Shown: positions 8,628-16,627 of the stretch, one piece after another | Layout: each line of letters starts with the position of its first letter | How positions within the stretch are numbered: position 1 is the stretch's first letter | Assembly (NCBI RefSeq): GCF_004766055.1 | Contig: NZ_SPQR01000007.1 | Span: 124,001-188,000, forward strand | Length of the DNA: 64,000 nucleotides | DNA from: Desulfosporosinus sp. Sb-LF | Lineage (GTDB): Bacteria; Bacillota; Desulfitobacteriia; Desulfitobacteriales; Desulfitobacteriaceae | Direction: 5' to 3' | Position numbers and translations under genes: made by a program | The notes under the pieces: model-generated | The model's input: the letters and a program-made list of their open reading frames with translations, nothing else | What the model was told of the DNA's origin: nothing | The model's database searches: none

Positions 8628-10100
8628 ATGGACAATGAGATGCGAGCCTTAAGCACAATCGCGCAAGATATCGCTCAAGTGGCCCGTGGCATGGGACTGG
8701 ATTTCTATCCTGTTAATTTTGAAATCGTTCCAGCGGAAGCCTTATATACGTTTGGTGCCTATGGAATGCCAGTGCGATTTACTCATTGGAGCTTTGGAAA
8801 AGCTTTCTATCGAATGAAAACTCAATACGATTTGAATTTAAGTAGAATTTATGAACTCGTAATAAATACAAATCCTGCTTATGCATTTTTGTTAGAGGGA
8901 AATCGATTGATTCAAAACAAACTAGTGATCGGGCATGTCTATGCACATGTCGACTTTTTCAAAAACAATCGCTATTTCTCGCGTACACCTAAGGATATGA
9001 TAGAGCGCATGGCTTCACATGCGGAGAAAATTCACGAATATGAATTGCGGTATGGCCGTGAAAAGGTTGAGCGGACCTTGGATGCTGTTCTTGCTATCCA
9101 AGAACATGTAGATTACCGATCCCATATTGGTATTCACTGCAAACCGGTAAATGAAGCAAAGGTCAATCAGCCGGTCAAGTTGGGAGAAGGGCATACATGC
9201 TTAAGTGATTCCTGCTCTGGTAACTCATGTTCTAGCAATTCCTGTGTCGGAAATTCATCTATAAAAGGACAGAGCTGCGTCAAGCCCCAAATGAAGAACC
9301 GGAAAAAAAGAGCATCGATTCCCTATGAAGATTTATGGAGGGATCTGTTAGAGGATGATCATGAATTAGCGCTTCAACCTGAATATGAAGATCTATTGCT
9401 CTATATTATGATGTTCGCCCCTGGACTTGAAGACTGGCAAAGAGATATCGTCAGTATTGTGCGAGAAGAGTCCTTATATTTCTATCCCCAAATTGAAACA
9501 AAGATTATTAATGAAGGGTGGGCAACATTCTGGCATGCCAGAATTATGCATGAACTAGATCTAACAGAAGCAGAATCCTTTGACTTCGCGATTATGCATA
9601 GTCAAGTCGTGCAACCTTCTCGGATGGGATTGAATCCTTATTATTTAGGTGCAAAAATATGGGAATATCTTGCGAAGGTCAAACCCCTCGATGATCTTTT
9701 TGAGCTGCGAGAAACTGAAAACGACCTTTCTTTCATACGCAACCATCTTAACCGTGACTTGGTTGAAGAGTTAAATCTTTTCAATTTCCGCAAAGTTGGT
9801 GCCCAATGGCAGGTTTCAGAAATTGAATGGGAGAAAGTACGAGACAATCTAGTACAGCAACTAGTCAATGGGGGGCACCCCTCCATAGTAGTTTTAGAGG
9901 GAGATTATGAGGGTAAGGGTGGACTTTATCTTAAACACCGTCATGAAGGAGTTGATCTAGATATCGTCTATCTTGAGAAAACTCTTACCCTTGTTCAATT
10001 TCTCTGGGGGAAATCGGTCAGTTTTGAAACGATCGTTGATACAAAGAAGGTAATTTTCGAATGTTATAATGGATTGATCAGTCGTCGACAGCCAAGTTGA
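8628..10100 (+). CDS. spoVR: SpoVR-family protein with a Cys/Ser pentad insert
   Basis: A 490-residue SpoVR/YcgB family protein; in Bacillus SpoVR is needed for spore cortex formation. Family blocks seen are AYAFLLEGNRLIQNKLVIGH, YAHVDFFKNN, the HxxY/E-rich stretch around IQEHVDYR, then PGLEDWQRDIVSIVREE and INEGWATFWHARIM (the last two strongly conserved). Unusually, residues 191-217 form a Cys/Ser/Asn-rich insert with Cys at 191, 196, 201, 206 and 217, the first four exactly five residues apart. The start is ATG 8628, with GGGGGGAG upstream. It is the last gene of the operon. About 286 bases without a gene follow. Confidence 0.93.
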   Translation: MDNEMRALSTIAQDIAQVARGMGLDFYPVNFEIVPAEALYTFGAYGMPVRFTHWSFGKAFYRMKTQYDLNLSRIYELVINTNPAYAFLLEGNRLIQNKLVIGHVYAHVDFFKNNRYFSRTPKDMIERMASHAEKIHEYELRYGREKVERTLDAVLAIQEHVDYRSHIGIHCKPVNEAKVNQPVKLGEGHTCLSDSCSGNSCSSNSCVGNSSIKGQSCVKPQMKNRKKRASIPYEDLWRDLLEDDHELALQPEYEDLLLYIMMFAPGLEDWQRDIVSIVREESLYFYPQIETKIINEGWATFWHARIMHELDLTEAESFDFAIMHSQVVQPSRMGLNPYYLGAKIWEYLAKVKPLDDLFELRETENDLSFIRNHLNRDLVEELNLFNFRKVGAQWQVSEIEWEKVRDNLVQQLVNGGHPSIVVLEGDYEGKGGLYLKHRHEGVDLDIVYLEKTLTLVQFLWGKSVSFETIVDTKKVIFECYNGLISRRQPS

Positions 10101-10155
10101 AATGGAAAGGCTCAAGAATGAACTTGGGTAAAATCACCAAAATTATGGGTCGCAC

Positions 10156-10188
10156 AAAGCAGATGTTAGTAATAGCGTCTGCTTTGAT
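10156..10188 (+). terminator. Possible terminator after spoVR
   Basis: Ten-bp stem AAAGCAGATG/CGTCTGCTTT with one G-U pair (10156-10165 with 10176-10185). The T tract after it is weak, so termination is uncertain. I see no ORF with a ribosome site in the rest of 10101-10386. Confidence 0.5.
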
Positions 10189-10386
10189 CAATGTTGCTAG
10201 CAATCAAAACAGGCAAGATCTTTATTTCCTAAATAGTTATTTTTAGTTTAAATGGTAATGATAACAGGTCTATGATAAAATATCTTCGATACAAAGAATG
10301 ATTTTTCTGCATTAAATTCGAATTGAGCAGTCGTGCTTTCGAAGTGAATTCATTTTGAAGTCTATGATTAAGTTAGGAGGGTTATC

Positions 10387-10992
10387 TTGGAAGCGATAAT
10401 AACACACCTTGGACAATTTGTTGTACATATGATTTCTTCTCTAGGCTATGCAGGGGTATTCTTCGCCATGGCGATTGAGAGTGCCTGTATCCCTTTGCCA
10501 AGTGAAATAATTTTGCCATTTACTGGTTATATGGTATACGCGGGTCATTTTGGTTTTTGGCAAGCAACGATCGCTGCAACCTTGGGAAACCTCTTTGGCG
10601 CGCTTATTGCTTATTATGTCGGGGTTTGGGGAGGACGTCCATTCCTCAAACGGTACGGGCGATATTTCTTCATCAATGAACGTGAGTTGGTTTGGACGGA
10701 ACGATTGTTTGAACGTCATGGGGATGTCACTGTTTTTGTAGGCCGAATTTTGCCAGTAGTCCGTACATTTATCTCCCTACCAGCGGGTATTGCAAGAATG
10801 AATCCACTAAAAATGTCGACTTACACGGTGATCGGTGCGTTTTTCTGGTGTACGTTGTTAATTTTTGTGGGTCAAAAACTAGGCGAAAATTGGGATTCGC
10901 TTAAACCTTATTTCCATCGGGCTGACATAGTCGTTGGCGGGGCCATTGTTTTTATACTTCTTTATGTTCTTTGGAAACGTTTCAAACGCTGA
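10387..10992 (+). CDS. DedA-family membrane protein (first of two)
   Basis: A 201-residue membrane protein of the DedA/SNARE-associated (VTT) family, involved in lipid scrambling or export and envelope homeostasis. Features are the acidic pocket in SACIPLPSEIILPFTG (E and P residues in a re-entrant helix), GNLFGALIAYYVGVWGG, and the basic motif VGRILPVVRTFISLPAGIA (GRxxPxxRxxxxxxAG). A final TM helix and a basic tail follow. The start is TTG 10387, with GGAGGG seven bases upstream. A second DedA follows at 88 bases, so the pair is probably co-transcribed. Confidence 0.93.
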   Translation: MEAIITHLGQFVVHMISSLGYAGVFFAMAIESACIPLPSEIILPFTGYMVYAGHFGFWQATIAATLGNLFGALIAYYVGVWGGRPFLKRYGRYFFINERELVWTERLFERHGDVTVFVGRILPVVRTFISLPAGIARMNPLKMSTYTVIGAFFWCTLLIFVGQKLGENWDSLKPYFHRADIVVGGAIVFILLYVLWKRFKR

Positions 10993-11080
10993 TTCTTGAT
11001 GTAACAAACTAAGAGATAATTAACAACATGCTCTAATGTTTACAAAGAGTCATAATGGTAATAGAGGAAGGCGGCAGGGC

Positions 11081-11698
11081 ATGCACGGGTTAGAGCACTT
11101 TGTCACGGATATAATCTATCACTTTCGATATGTTGGCTTATTTTTACTGCTCATGTGCGGCATGGTCGGTATTCCAGTACCCGACGAATTTCTAATGACA
11201 TTTAGTGGATTTCAAACGTCATTAGGCCGAATGGATTTTGGAAAAACACTTTTTATCGCTACCCTCGGCAGTTTCTTAGGGATGAACTTGAGTTATTGGG
11301 TTGGAAGGCGATTAGGTATCCCTTTCTTACATAAGGTTGCCCCTTATCTTCATCTTAATGAAAAAAAGATCGCTCGTGCTGAACATTGGTTTCAGCGTTA
11401 TGGTGATCGATTAATTGTGATTGGATACTTTTTTCCTGGGTTCCGTCACTTTACAGCGTATTTTTCAGGAATGAGTGAACTTCACTATGGACGTTATGCA
11501 GCTCTCGCTGGAACAGGTGCTATTTTGTGGGCATCAACATTCATCACTCTTGGACGAGTTCTTGGTGTTCATTGGCAAAAGATTACTCTTGTCTTGCACC
11601 GCTATTTGGCACGAGGTGGAATTGTACTTGCAATTATTGTGTTCTTAATTTATCTCTATAGTGTGAAACGAGGGCGAACATGCAGGGGTGATGAGTGA
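11081..11698 (+). CDS. DedA-family membrane protein (second of two)
   Basis: A 205-residue DedA/VTT-family membrane protein, a diverged paralogue of the gene just upstream. It shows GIPVPDEFLMTFSGF (pocket with Asp-Glu), GSFLGMNLSYWVGRRLG, and the motif GYFFPGFRHFTAYFSGMS. In this motif the usual GRxxPxxR is altered to GYFFPGFR, so the first Arg is a Tyr. The start is ATG 11081, using GAGGAAGG nine bases before; ATG 11036 lacks a ribosome site. Loss of the first Arg might change substrate or coupling (inference). Confidence 0.88.
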   Translation: MHGLEHFVTDIIYHFRYVGLFLLLMCGMVGIPVPDEFLMTFSGFQTSLGRMDFGKTLFIATLGSFLGMNLSYWVGRRLGIPFLHKVAPYLHLNEKKIARAEHWFQRYGDRLIVIGYFFPGFRHFTAYFSGMSELHYGRYAALAGTGAILWASTFITLGRVLGVHWQKITLVLHRYLARGGIVLAIIVFLIYLYSVKRGRTCRGDE

Positions 11699-11747
11699 GG
11701 TATTGTCATTGGGTTCTTTCCATACATTAGGGAAATTCCTAGTCAAG

Positions 11748-11756
11748 TGGTATAAT
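11748..11756 (+). promoter_or_regulatory. Extended -10 promoter for the cyclophilin gene
   Basis: TGGTATAAT is a perfect TATAAT at 11751-11756 preceded by TGn. No good -35 is seen. It lies 45 bases before the start. Confidence 0.55.
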
Positions 11757-11800
11757 ACATAGGAAAAAATCCAAATCCAAACATAAAGGAGGTCACTCAG

Positions 11801-12319
11801 GTGACAAATGAAAGTACGCAAGACTCAGAATTAAAAAAGGATCCCATTGTAACCATAGAAATGGAAAACGGTAATATGATTAAACTCGAACTTTATCCTT
11901 CAGTAGCACCCGAAACCGTTAAGAATTTTGTGTCCCTTGTCTCTCAAAGTTTTTATGACGGTCTCATTTTCCATAGAGTCATCCCAGGCTTTATGATTCA
12001 AGGCGGTGATCCTGATGGAACTGGAATGGGTGGAAGTAAACAGACAATCCGTGGCGAGTTTTCCGGAAACGGTTTCAAAAACGATTTACAGCATGACCGC
12101 GGAGTGATCTCTATGGCTCGGACTTCAGCACCTAATTCAGCTAGTTCGCAGTTCTTTATTGTTGTCAAGACTTCAACTCACTTGGATGGACAGTATGCTT
12201 CCTTTGGAAAAGTAATTGAAGGTATGGAGGAAGTCGATCGGATTGTCAGTGTCCCGAAAGATCGTGGGGATAAACCACTAGAACCTCAGAAAATGAAGAA
12301 AGTTACTGTTCAACTCTAG
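11801..12319 (+). CDS. Cyclophilin-type peptidyl-prolyl cis-trans isomerase
   Basis: A 172-residue cytoplasmic cyclophilin that speeds cis-trans isomerisation of Xaa-Pro bonds in folding proteins. Motifs are VAPETVKNFV, FHRVIPGFMIQGGDP with the catalytic Arg, GTGMGG, ISMARTSAPNSASSQFFIV, and LDGQYASFGKVIEGME. There is no signal peptide; the N-terminus is short and charged. The start is GTG 11801, with AAAGGAGGT seven bases upstream. It is a monocistronic unit with its own promoter and terminator. The annotated relatives are called PpiB in Bacillus. Confidence 0.95.
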   Translation: MTNESTQDSELKKDPIVTIEMENGNMIKLELYPSVAPETVKNFVSLVSQSFYDGLIFHRVIPGFMIQGGDPDGTGMGGSKQTIRGEFSGNGFKNDLQHDRGVISMARTSAPNSASSQFFIVVKTSTHLDGQYASFGKVIEGMEEVDRIVSVPKDRGDKPLEPQKMKKVTVQL

Positions 12320-12350
12320 TTACATTGTGTTCTAAATAGTTATTCAATGA

Positions 12351-12381
12351 AAGAAAAGGAGGGCCTGGCCCTCTTTTTCTT
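12351..12381 (+). terminator. Cyclophilin-gene terminator
   Basis: GC-rich stem GGAGGGCC/GGCCCTC, extended by A/T pairs, followed by TTTTTCTT. Confidence 0.85.
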
Positions 12382-12434
12382 CATATGCAGAATCTTGTTT
12401 TAGCGGCGGTCAGTTTCGTAGGAGAGGTGATACT

Positions 12435-13334
12435 ATGTTGGATTTGATGCGTTTATTTAGTCAGGTGGTGGAAGAACAGAGTTTTACAGTTGTTGCTAGG
12501 AAATTAGGAATTAGTCAACCAGCTGTTTCGAATCAGATCCGGGCATTTGAAGAGAAACTGGGGGTCAAATTGCTTTATCGTAAGGGAAAGGGTTTCGCCC
12601 TAACTCCAGAGGGGGAAGTAGTTTATAGTCATTCCTTGAAAATGCTAGAGGCATGGTCGGAGTTATTGCGTGAAATTGGAGGATCCGAGAAGTTAATGAC
12701 CGGAAAAGTTCATATCGGAGCTTCGCACATTCCAGGAGAATATTTGCTCCCAGTTTACTTGGCAAACTTCAGGAAATCTTATCCGGAAGTAAAGTTCAAA
12801 CTGTCGATAGGGGATAGTCTGGAGATGGCGGAAAAGGTTCTTGCTCATGAAGTAGATTTCGCGGTGGTCGGGGCTATATTTGATACGGAAAAACTAACGT
12901 CTGAATTTTGGCTAAAAGATGAACTGGGTCTTGTAGTCTCAAGTGATCATGCCTTAAGTTCGAGTCAAAGCATCGAATTAAAAACACTCAAGGATTACCC
13001 CATGATTATTCGCGAGACAGGATCTGGACATCGAAGGGCCTTCGAAGAGGCACTCGCGAAAGCCGGGCTCGATCTAAACGACTTCAATGTTGCCTTAGAA
13101 GTTGGAAGTACGGAAGCAGTAAAAAATGCTGTTCGTTCTGGTATTGGGTTCTCGTTTCTGTCCAAGCACGCTTTGGAGTCTTGTGTGAAGCAAGGCTTAG
13201 TATGGATGAGTGTGCAAGACTTTAATATCGAGCGCGGGTTTTTCCTGTTATCCCGTCGGAATAAACCTATAACAGTTATCGCTGATGAATGCTATAGATA
13301 TTTGGCATATCAGAGACCAGAAATCGGAAGCTAG
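12435..13334 (+). CDS. LysR-family transcriptional regulator
   Basis: A 299-residue LysR regulator. The N-terminal winged helix-turn-helix spans about residues 2-61 (SFTVVARKLGISQPAVSNQI with EEKLGVKLLYR). A periplasmic-binding-like effector domain starts near GKVHIGASHIPGEYLLP. The last motif resembles the CysL/CmpR branch, so the effector may be a small anion or metabolite, but this is only a hint. The start is ATG 12435, after GGAGAGGTG. The next gene is convergent and the previous one ends in a terminator. No clear target gene lies alongside, and I see no convincing T-N11-A operator. Confidence 0.9.
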   Translation: MLDLMRLFSQVVEEQSFTVVARKLGISQPAVSNQIRAFEEKLGVKLLYRKGKGFALTPEGEVVYSHSLKMLEAWSELLREIGGSEKLMTGKVHIGASHIPGEYLLPVYLANFRKSYPEVKFKLSIGDSLEMAEKVLAHEVDFAVVGAIFDTEKLTSEFWLKDELGLVVSSDHALSSSQSIELKTLKDYPMIIRETGSGHRRAFEEALAKAGLDLNDFNVALEVGSTEAVKNAVRSGIGFSFLSKHALESCVKQGLVWMSVQDFNIERGFFLLSRRNKPITVIADECYRYLAYQRPEIGS

Positions 13335-13394
13335 TGTCCAGGGGCGGAAGTCTGATTATCAATTAGTCAGCAAATAAGTACATTATAAGCAAAT

Positions 13395-14336
13395 CTAGCT
13401 GATATCGAGTATGTTCTTTTGGGAATGTTCTGCATTAAGATAACTCATGGCATTATCCCAAAACAATTGCTTTTTGATTTCTTCCCTAAGAGGAAGCTGG
13501 TTTATGGTTTGGATGGCAGCAACCGGAGAGTAGTCCATAACTGGAAAGTCTGTTCCGAAAATAAATTTTTCTGGATAGGATTCTATCGCTTTGAGCCATT
13601 CCTCTTGCATGGGAAAGCGGGGGTTACCTAGCATATAGGCTGTGTCAAGGTAAACGTTAGGATAGTTGGCTGCCAATTTTACAGCTAGAGAAAAATCATT
13701 GGGAAGACCCATGTGTGCAATAGTAACCTTTAAATTCGGGAAGGACCTGAGTACATCGAGGAGTGGCTCAACTCGTGTGTAAGGGGTTTCTACTGGCATC
13801 CCACTTAAATGAAGAATGACTCCCTTACGCCTTTCAATAAGCATTTGATACATACTCCATAAACGTTTATCATTAGCTGCAACTTTTTGGACGAATGTAT
13901 GAATTTTAGCACCCGGAAAATTCCATTCATCGAGAGCTTGACCTAAGATTTCTTCTAGATGTTCGTCATCCTGATGAAGGGCTGCAAATGGATGTAACCA
14001 AGGGTGACTGTCACAAAGTTCTTTGAGCCAAAGGTTAATTCCTGAAGCCATATCTTTTTTATGAACGTATCCTAACACAAAAGCTGATGTCACTCCTATA
14101 GTCTCGAGATATTTTATTAGGTTATCTACGGATTGCCGATAGGGCATCGTCCAACCTTGCTGTACGAACCAGTCTAAAATTGCCCCCATTAAACGATCCG
14201 GAAAAAGATGAATGTGGGCATCGCAGATTTTCTGACGATTATCCAATATATTCCCATTCCTCTGGTCACTTATCACTAATAATCTGTCGTGTGTATGAGT
14301 AATATGACCTACGTCAGCATCTCTTGTAGAATTCAT
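13395..14336 (-). CDS. Amidohydrolase-2 family metal-dependent hydrolase
   Basis: A 313-residue TIM-barrel hydrolase of the amidohydrolase-2 type (family of ACMS decarboxylase and related enzymes). It has the metal motif DAHIHLFPD near residues 40-48, then GAKIHTF, VILHLSGMP (metal His), VTIAHMGLP (metal His) and the C-terminal FGTDFPVMDY with the catalytic Asp. The first 38 residues are not part of the barrel and look unstructured. The start is ATG 14336, with AAAGGAG nine bases upstream; TTG 14339 is an alternative. The substrate is unknown. It is a single-gene unit, convergent with the LysR gene. Confidence 0.85.
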   Translation of the reverse strand: MNSTRDADVGHITHTHDRLLVISDQRNGNILDNRQKICDAHIHLFPDRLMGAILDWFVQQGWTMPYRQSVDNLIKYLETIGVTSAFVLGYVHKKDMASGINLWLKELCDSHPWLHPFAALHQDDEHLEEILGQALDEWNFPGAKIHTFVQKVAANDKRLWSMYQMLIERRKGVILHLSGMPVETPYTRVEPLLDVLRSFPNLKVTIAHMGLPNDFSLAVKLAANYPNVYLDTAYMLGNPRFPMQEEWLKAIESYPEKFIFGTDFPVMDYSPVAAIQTINQLPLREEIKKQLFWDNAMSYLNAEHSQKNILDIS

Positions 14337-14480
14337 CAACTTTTGCTCCTTTCAAAATTGTATTGTACCCCATGCCCTGTTAGGGCACAAACTATGCTCA
14401 AATTGATTATTTATTACTCTAAACTTTTAAGAAACGTAGGATTATTTTTGAATATTTCGACAGTTGTGGACTGAAATCCT

Positions 14481-14491
14481 CCTCTGTCTAT
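14481..14491 (+). repeat. Left copy of an 11-bp inverted repeat flanking the DnaA paralogue
   Basis: CCTCTGTCTAT here is the exact reverse complement of 15529-15539. The two copies bracket the DnaA-like gene. Confidence 0.4.
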
Positions 14492-14555
14492 ACGATAATA
14501 ACATTATATAAGAGTATAAACCTTTGGCAATGAGTTTAATAAAGGAGAGGCGTAC

Positions 14556-15524
14556 TTGAACTGGTTTATTAGTGACTTTAACATTCGGGCACGACGTTTA
14601 ATCGGAAGTTACGATATCAAGAAGGCTCCGGGAGTTACTCTAATTTATGGACCAAATGGAGTAGGGAAATCAGCCATGCTGCGCCAACTTGATCAACGTA
14701 TTGGGCTAAAATCCGGGGGAATTTTTACGGATTCTTTATCCTTTGCTCGTCAGTATGCTTATGCTGCTCAGGAAAATCAGCTGAATGTTTTCAGGCAACG
14801 ATACAGAACGGCACGATTGTTGTTGATCGATGATCTTCAATTTTTAACCGGTAAAGTCAAAACAATCGAAGAACTTCATTATACATATGAATATGTCATT
14901 GAAAATGGGGGTAAGATGGTGATTACCCTTGAAGCCGATCAACCTCAAATCGAATTTCTAGGGGAACGACTCGCCTCGCGTTTTTTAAGTGGGATGGTTG
15001 TATCAATTGATCAACCTCAAAGGAAAGAAATAGAGCGTTTCCTGTATGAATATTGTCACTTGAAGCGCCTTTTCATCGACCAAATGGTCCTAGAGATTAT
15101 CGCGGAGCGGATAGATAATTTAGCAGATGCCATAAAGGTCATTGAGCAATTTGTTCAATTTGCTGAATTACAACAAGACGAATTGAGCTTGTTGTGTTTC
15201 CAAACTTATTGGGAACATGAAAAAAATAGAAAAAAATCGGTAGCTGATCCGTTAAATATTATTCATGTATCTGCCTTGACGATGGAAGTTTCCGTCGAGG
15301 AATTGTTGGGACCGAGTCGAAAGCCGAGGGTCAATGAAGCAAGGCAGTTGACGATTTACACTATGCGGACACTTTGCCAGATTTCTTTTCCTGCAATTGC
15401 GAGTTATTTTAACCGCAAACATTCTACTATAATAGCCTCTTATCAAAAAATGCAAAAAAAAATGCTCATTAACGAGGATTTGAATAAAAAATATTTAATA
15501 ATATTAAAGACATTTAAAGCATAA
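14556..15524 (+). CDS. DnaA paralogue: AAA+ domain plus DnaA domain IV, lacking domains I-II
   Basis: A 322-residue protein. Residues 25-165 are a DnaA-like AAA+ core with Walker A GPNGVGKSA (32-40), Walker B LLLIDDLQFLTGK (88-100) and the box GERLASRFLSG (136-146), which matches DnaA DRLRSRFxxG. Residues 230-305 resemble DnaA domain IV: EARQLTIYTMRTL corresponds to ARQIAMYL, and RKHSTIIASYQKM to the DNA-contact signature RDHTTVIHAxxKI. The N-terminal DnaB/DnaD-binding domain I and linker II of true DnaA are missing. It is longer than Hda because it keeps the DNA-binding domain. The start is TTG 14556, after AAAGGAGAGG. It could control replication initiation or act as a transcription factor; the function is unknown. 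Confidence 0.85.
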   Translation: MNWFISDFNIRARRLIGSYDIKKAPGVTLIYGPNGVGKSAMLRQLDQRIGLKSGGIFTDSLSFARQYAYAAQENQLNVFRQRYRTARLLLIDDLQFLTGKVKTIEELHYTYEYVIENGGKMVITLEADQPQIEFLGERLASRFLSGMVVSIDQPQRKEIERFLYEYCHLKRLFIDQMVLEIIAERIDNLADAIKVIEQFVQFAELQQDELSLLCFQTYWEHEKNRKKSVADPLNIIHVSALTMEVSVEELLGPSRKPRVNEARQLTIYTMRTLCQISFPAIASYFNRKHSTIIASYQKMQKKMLINEDLNKKYLIILKTFKA

Positions 15525-15528
15525 ACTC

Positions 15529-15539
15529 ATAGACAGAGG
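15529..15539 (-). repeat. Right copy of the 11-bp inverted repeat
   Basis: ATAGACAGAGG pairs with 14481-14491 and lies just after the stop of the DnaA-like gene. Confidence 0.4.
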
Positions 15540-15625
15540 CCAGAAATAGGTAACAAGAGGTCGGGAAATACTATGATTGGCTCGACTAGAACTAGATGAC
15601 AAAGATATGGGGAAGGGGTAATCTT

Positions 15626-16594
15626 ATGTCAGGTATAAAGCGGATTGGAGTGCTAACAAGTGGAGGAGATGCTCCGGGGATGAACGCAGCCCTTCGGGCT
15701 GTGGTCCGGAAGGGAATCTACCATGGCCTTGTGGTTTATGGGATAAACCGTGGTTATGAGGGGTTAATACACGGGGAAATTCAAGAAATGAGTTTAGGCT
15801 CTGTTGCGGATATTGTACTTCGCGGAGGGACTATCCTGAAAACTGCTCGCTCCGCAGAAATGCGAACAGTAGAGGGTCAGCTAAAAGCGACAGAGCAGTT
15901 ACATAAGTCGCAAATAGACGCTTTGGTAGTCATCGGAGGAGATGGATCTTTTCGTGGGGCTCAGACTTTAGCGGCACAAGGACTTCAGATTGTGGGGATT
16001 CCGGGAACCATTGACAATGATATCGCTGGTACTGACTTGACGATTGGATTTGATACTGCCACCAATACAGTTGTGGATGCTGTGAGCAAGATTCGGGACA
16101 CCGCGTCTTCTCACGAACGGACCTTCATTGTAGAAGTTATGGGAAGGGATTGTGGAAATATAGCCCTTCAGGCAGGGATTGCGTGTGGAGCTGAATCGAT
16201 TTTAGTGCCTGAAATTCCGTATGATTTGGATGAAATTAGCGATAAATTGAAGCGTGGTCATCAACGTGGGAAGAACCACAGCATAATCCTAGTTGCGGAA
16301 GGCGCGGGAAGCGCTTTTCAAATTGGAGAAGAATTACGATCTCGTTCCGGTTTTGAGACTCGCATCACAATTTTAGGACATTTGCAACGTGGTGGAAACC
16401 CTAGCGCTCTGGATGCTATGATTGCTGCTGGCATGGGAGGGAAAGCAATCGAAATTATTTTAGCCCATGAAACCAGTAAAATGACCGCTTATGTCAATCA
16501 AGTCATTATCTCTACTTCTCTAGATGCTGCTTATGGAAAAGGGCGCCCTTTCAATAGAGAACTTTATGATTTAGCAAATGAACTATCCATTTAG
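15626..16594 (+). CDS. pfkA: ATP-dependent 6-phosphofructokinase
   Basis: A 322-residue glycolytic enzyme (fructose-6-phosphate + ATP to fructose-1,6-bisphosphate). Motifs are LTSGGDAPGMNAALRAVVR, the nucleotide motif VIGGDGSFRGA and the catalytic PGTIDNDIAGTDLTIGFDTA. MGRDCGNIAL and GHLQRGGNPSA follow. The GGDGS form indicates ATP and not PPi as donor (PPi enzymes have GGDD). The start is ATG 15626, with GGAAGGGG eight bases before; ATG 15596 lacks a site. It is followed at 33 bases by pgi, so the two consecutive steps of upper glycolysis are probably one operon. Confidence 0.96.
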   Translation: MSGIKRIGVLTSGGDAPGMNAALRAVVRKGIYHGLVVYGINRGYEGLIHGEIQEMSLGSVADIVLRGGTILKTARSAEMRTVEGQLKATEQLHKSQIDALVVIGGDGSFRGAQTLAAQGLQIVGIPGTIDNDIAGTDLTIGFDTATNTVVDAVSKIRDTASSHERTFIVEVMGRDCGNIALQAGIACGAESILVPEIPYDLDEISDKLKRGHQRGKNHSIILVAEGAGSAFQIGEELRSRSGFETRITILGHLQRGGNPSALDAMIAAGMGGKAIEIILAHETSKMTAYVNQVIISTSLDAAYGKGRPFNRELYDLANELSI

Positions 16595-16627
16595 GGAAGT
16601 CGAAATTAGGAGATGAGGGTGAATTTA

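Noticed and set aside
14460-14555. DnaA boxes near the DnaA paralogue (TTGTGGACT at 14464-14472)
   Set aside because: Only six or seven of nine bases fit and there is a single copy; not enough to claim an origin or binding site.
14481-15539. DnaA-like gene as a transposon cargo
   Set aside because: The 11-bp repeats are short, no direct target duplications adjoin them, and there is no transposase.
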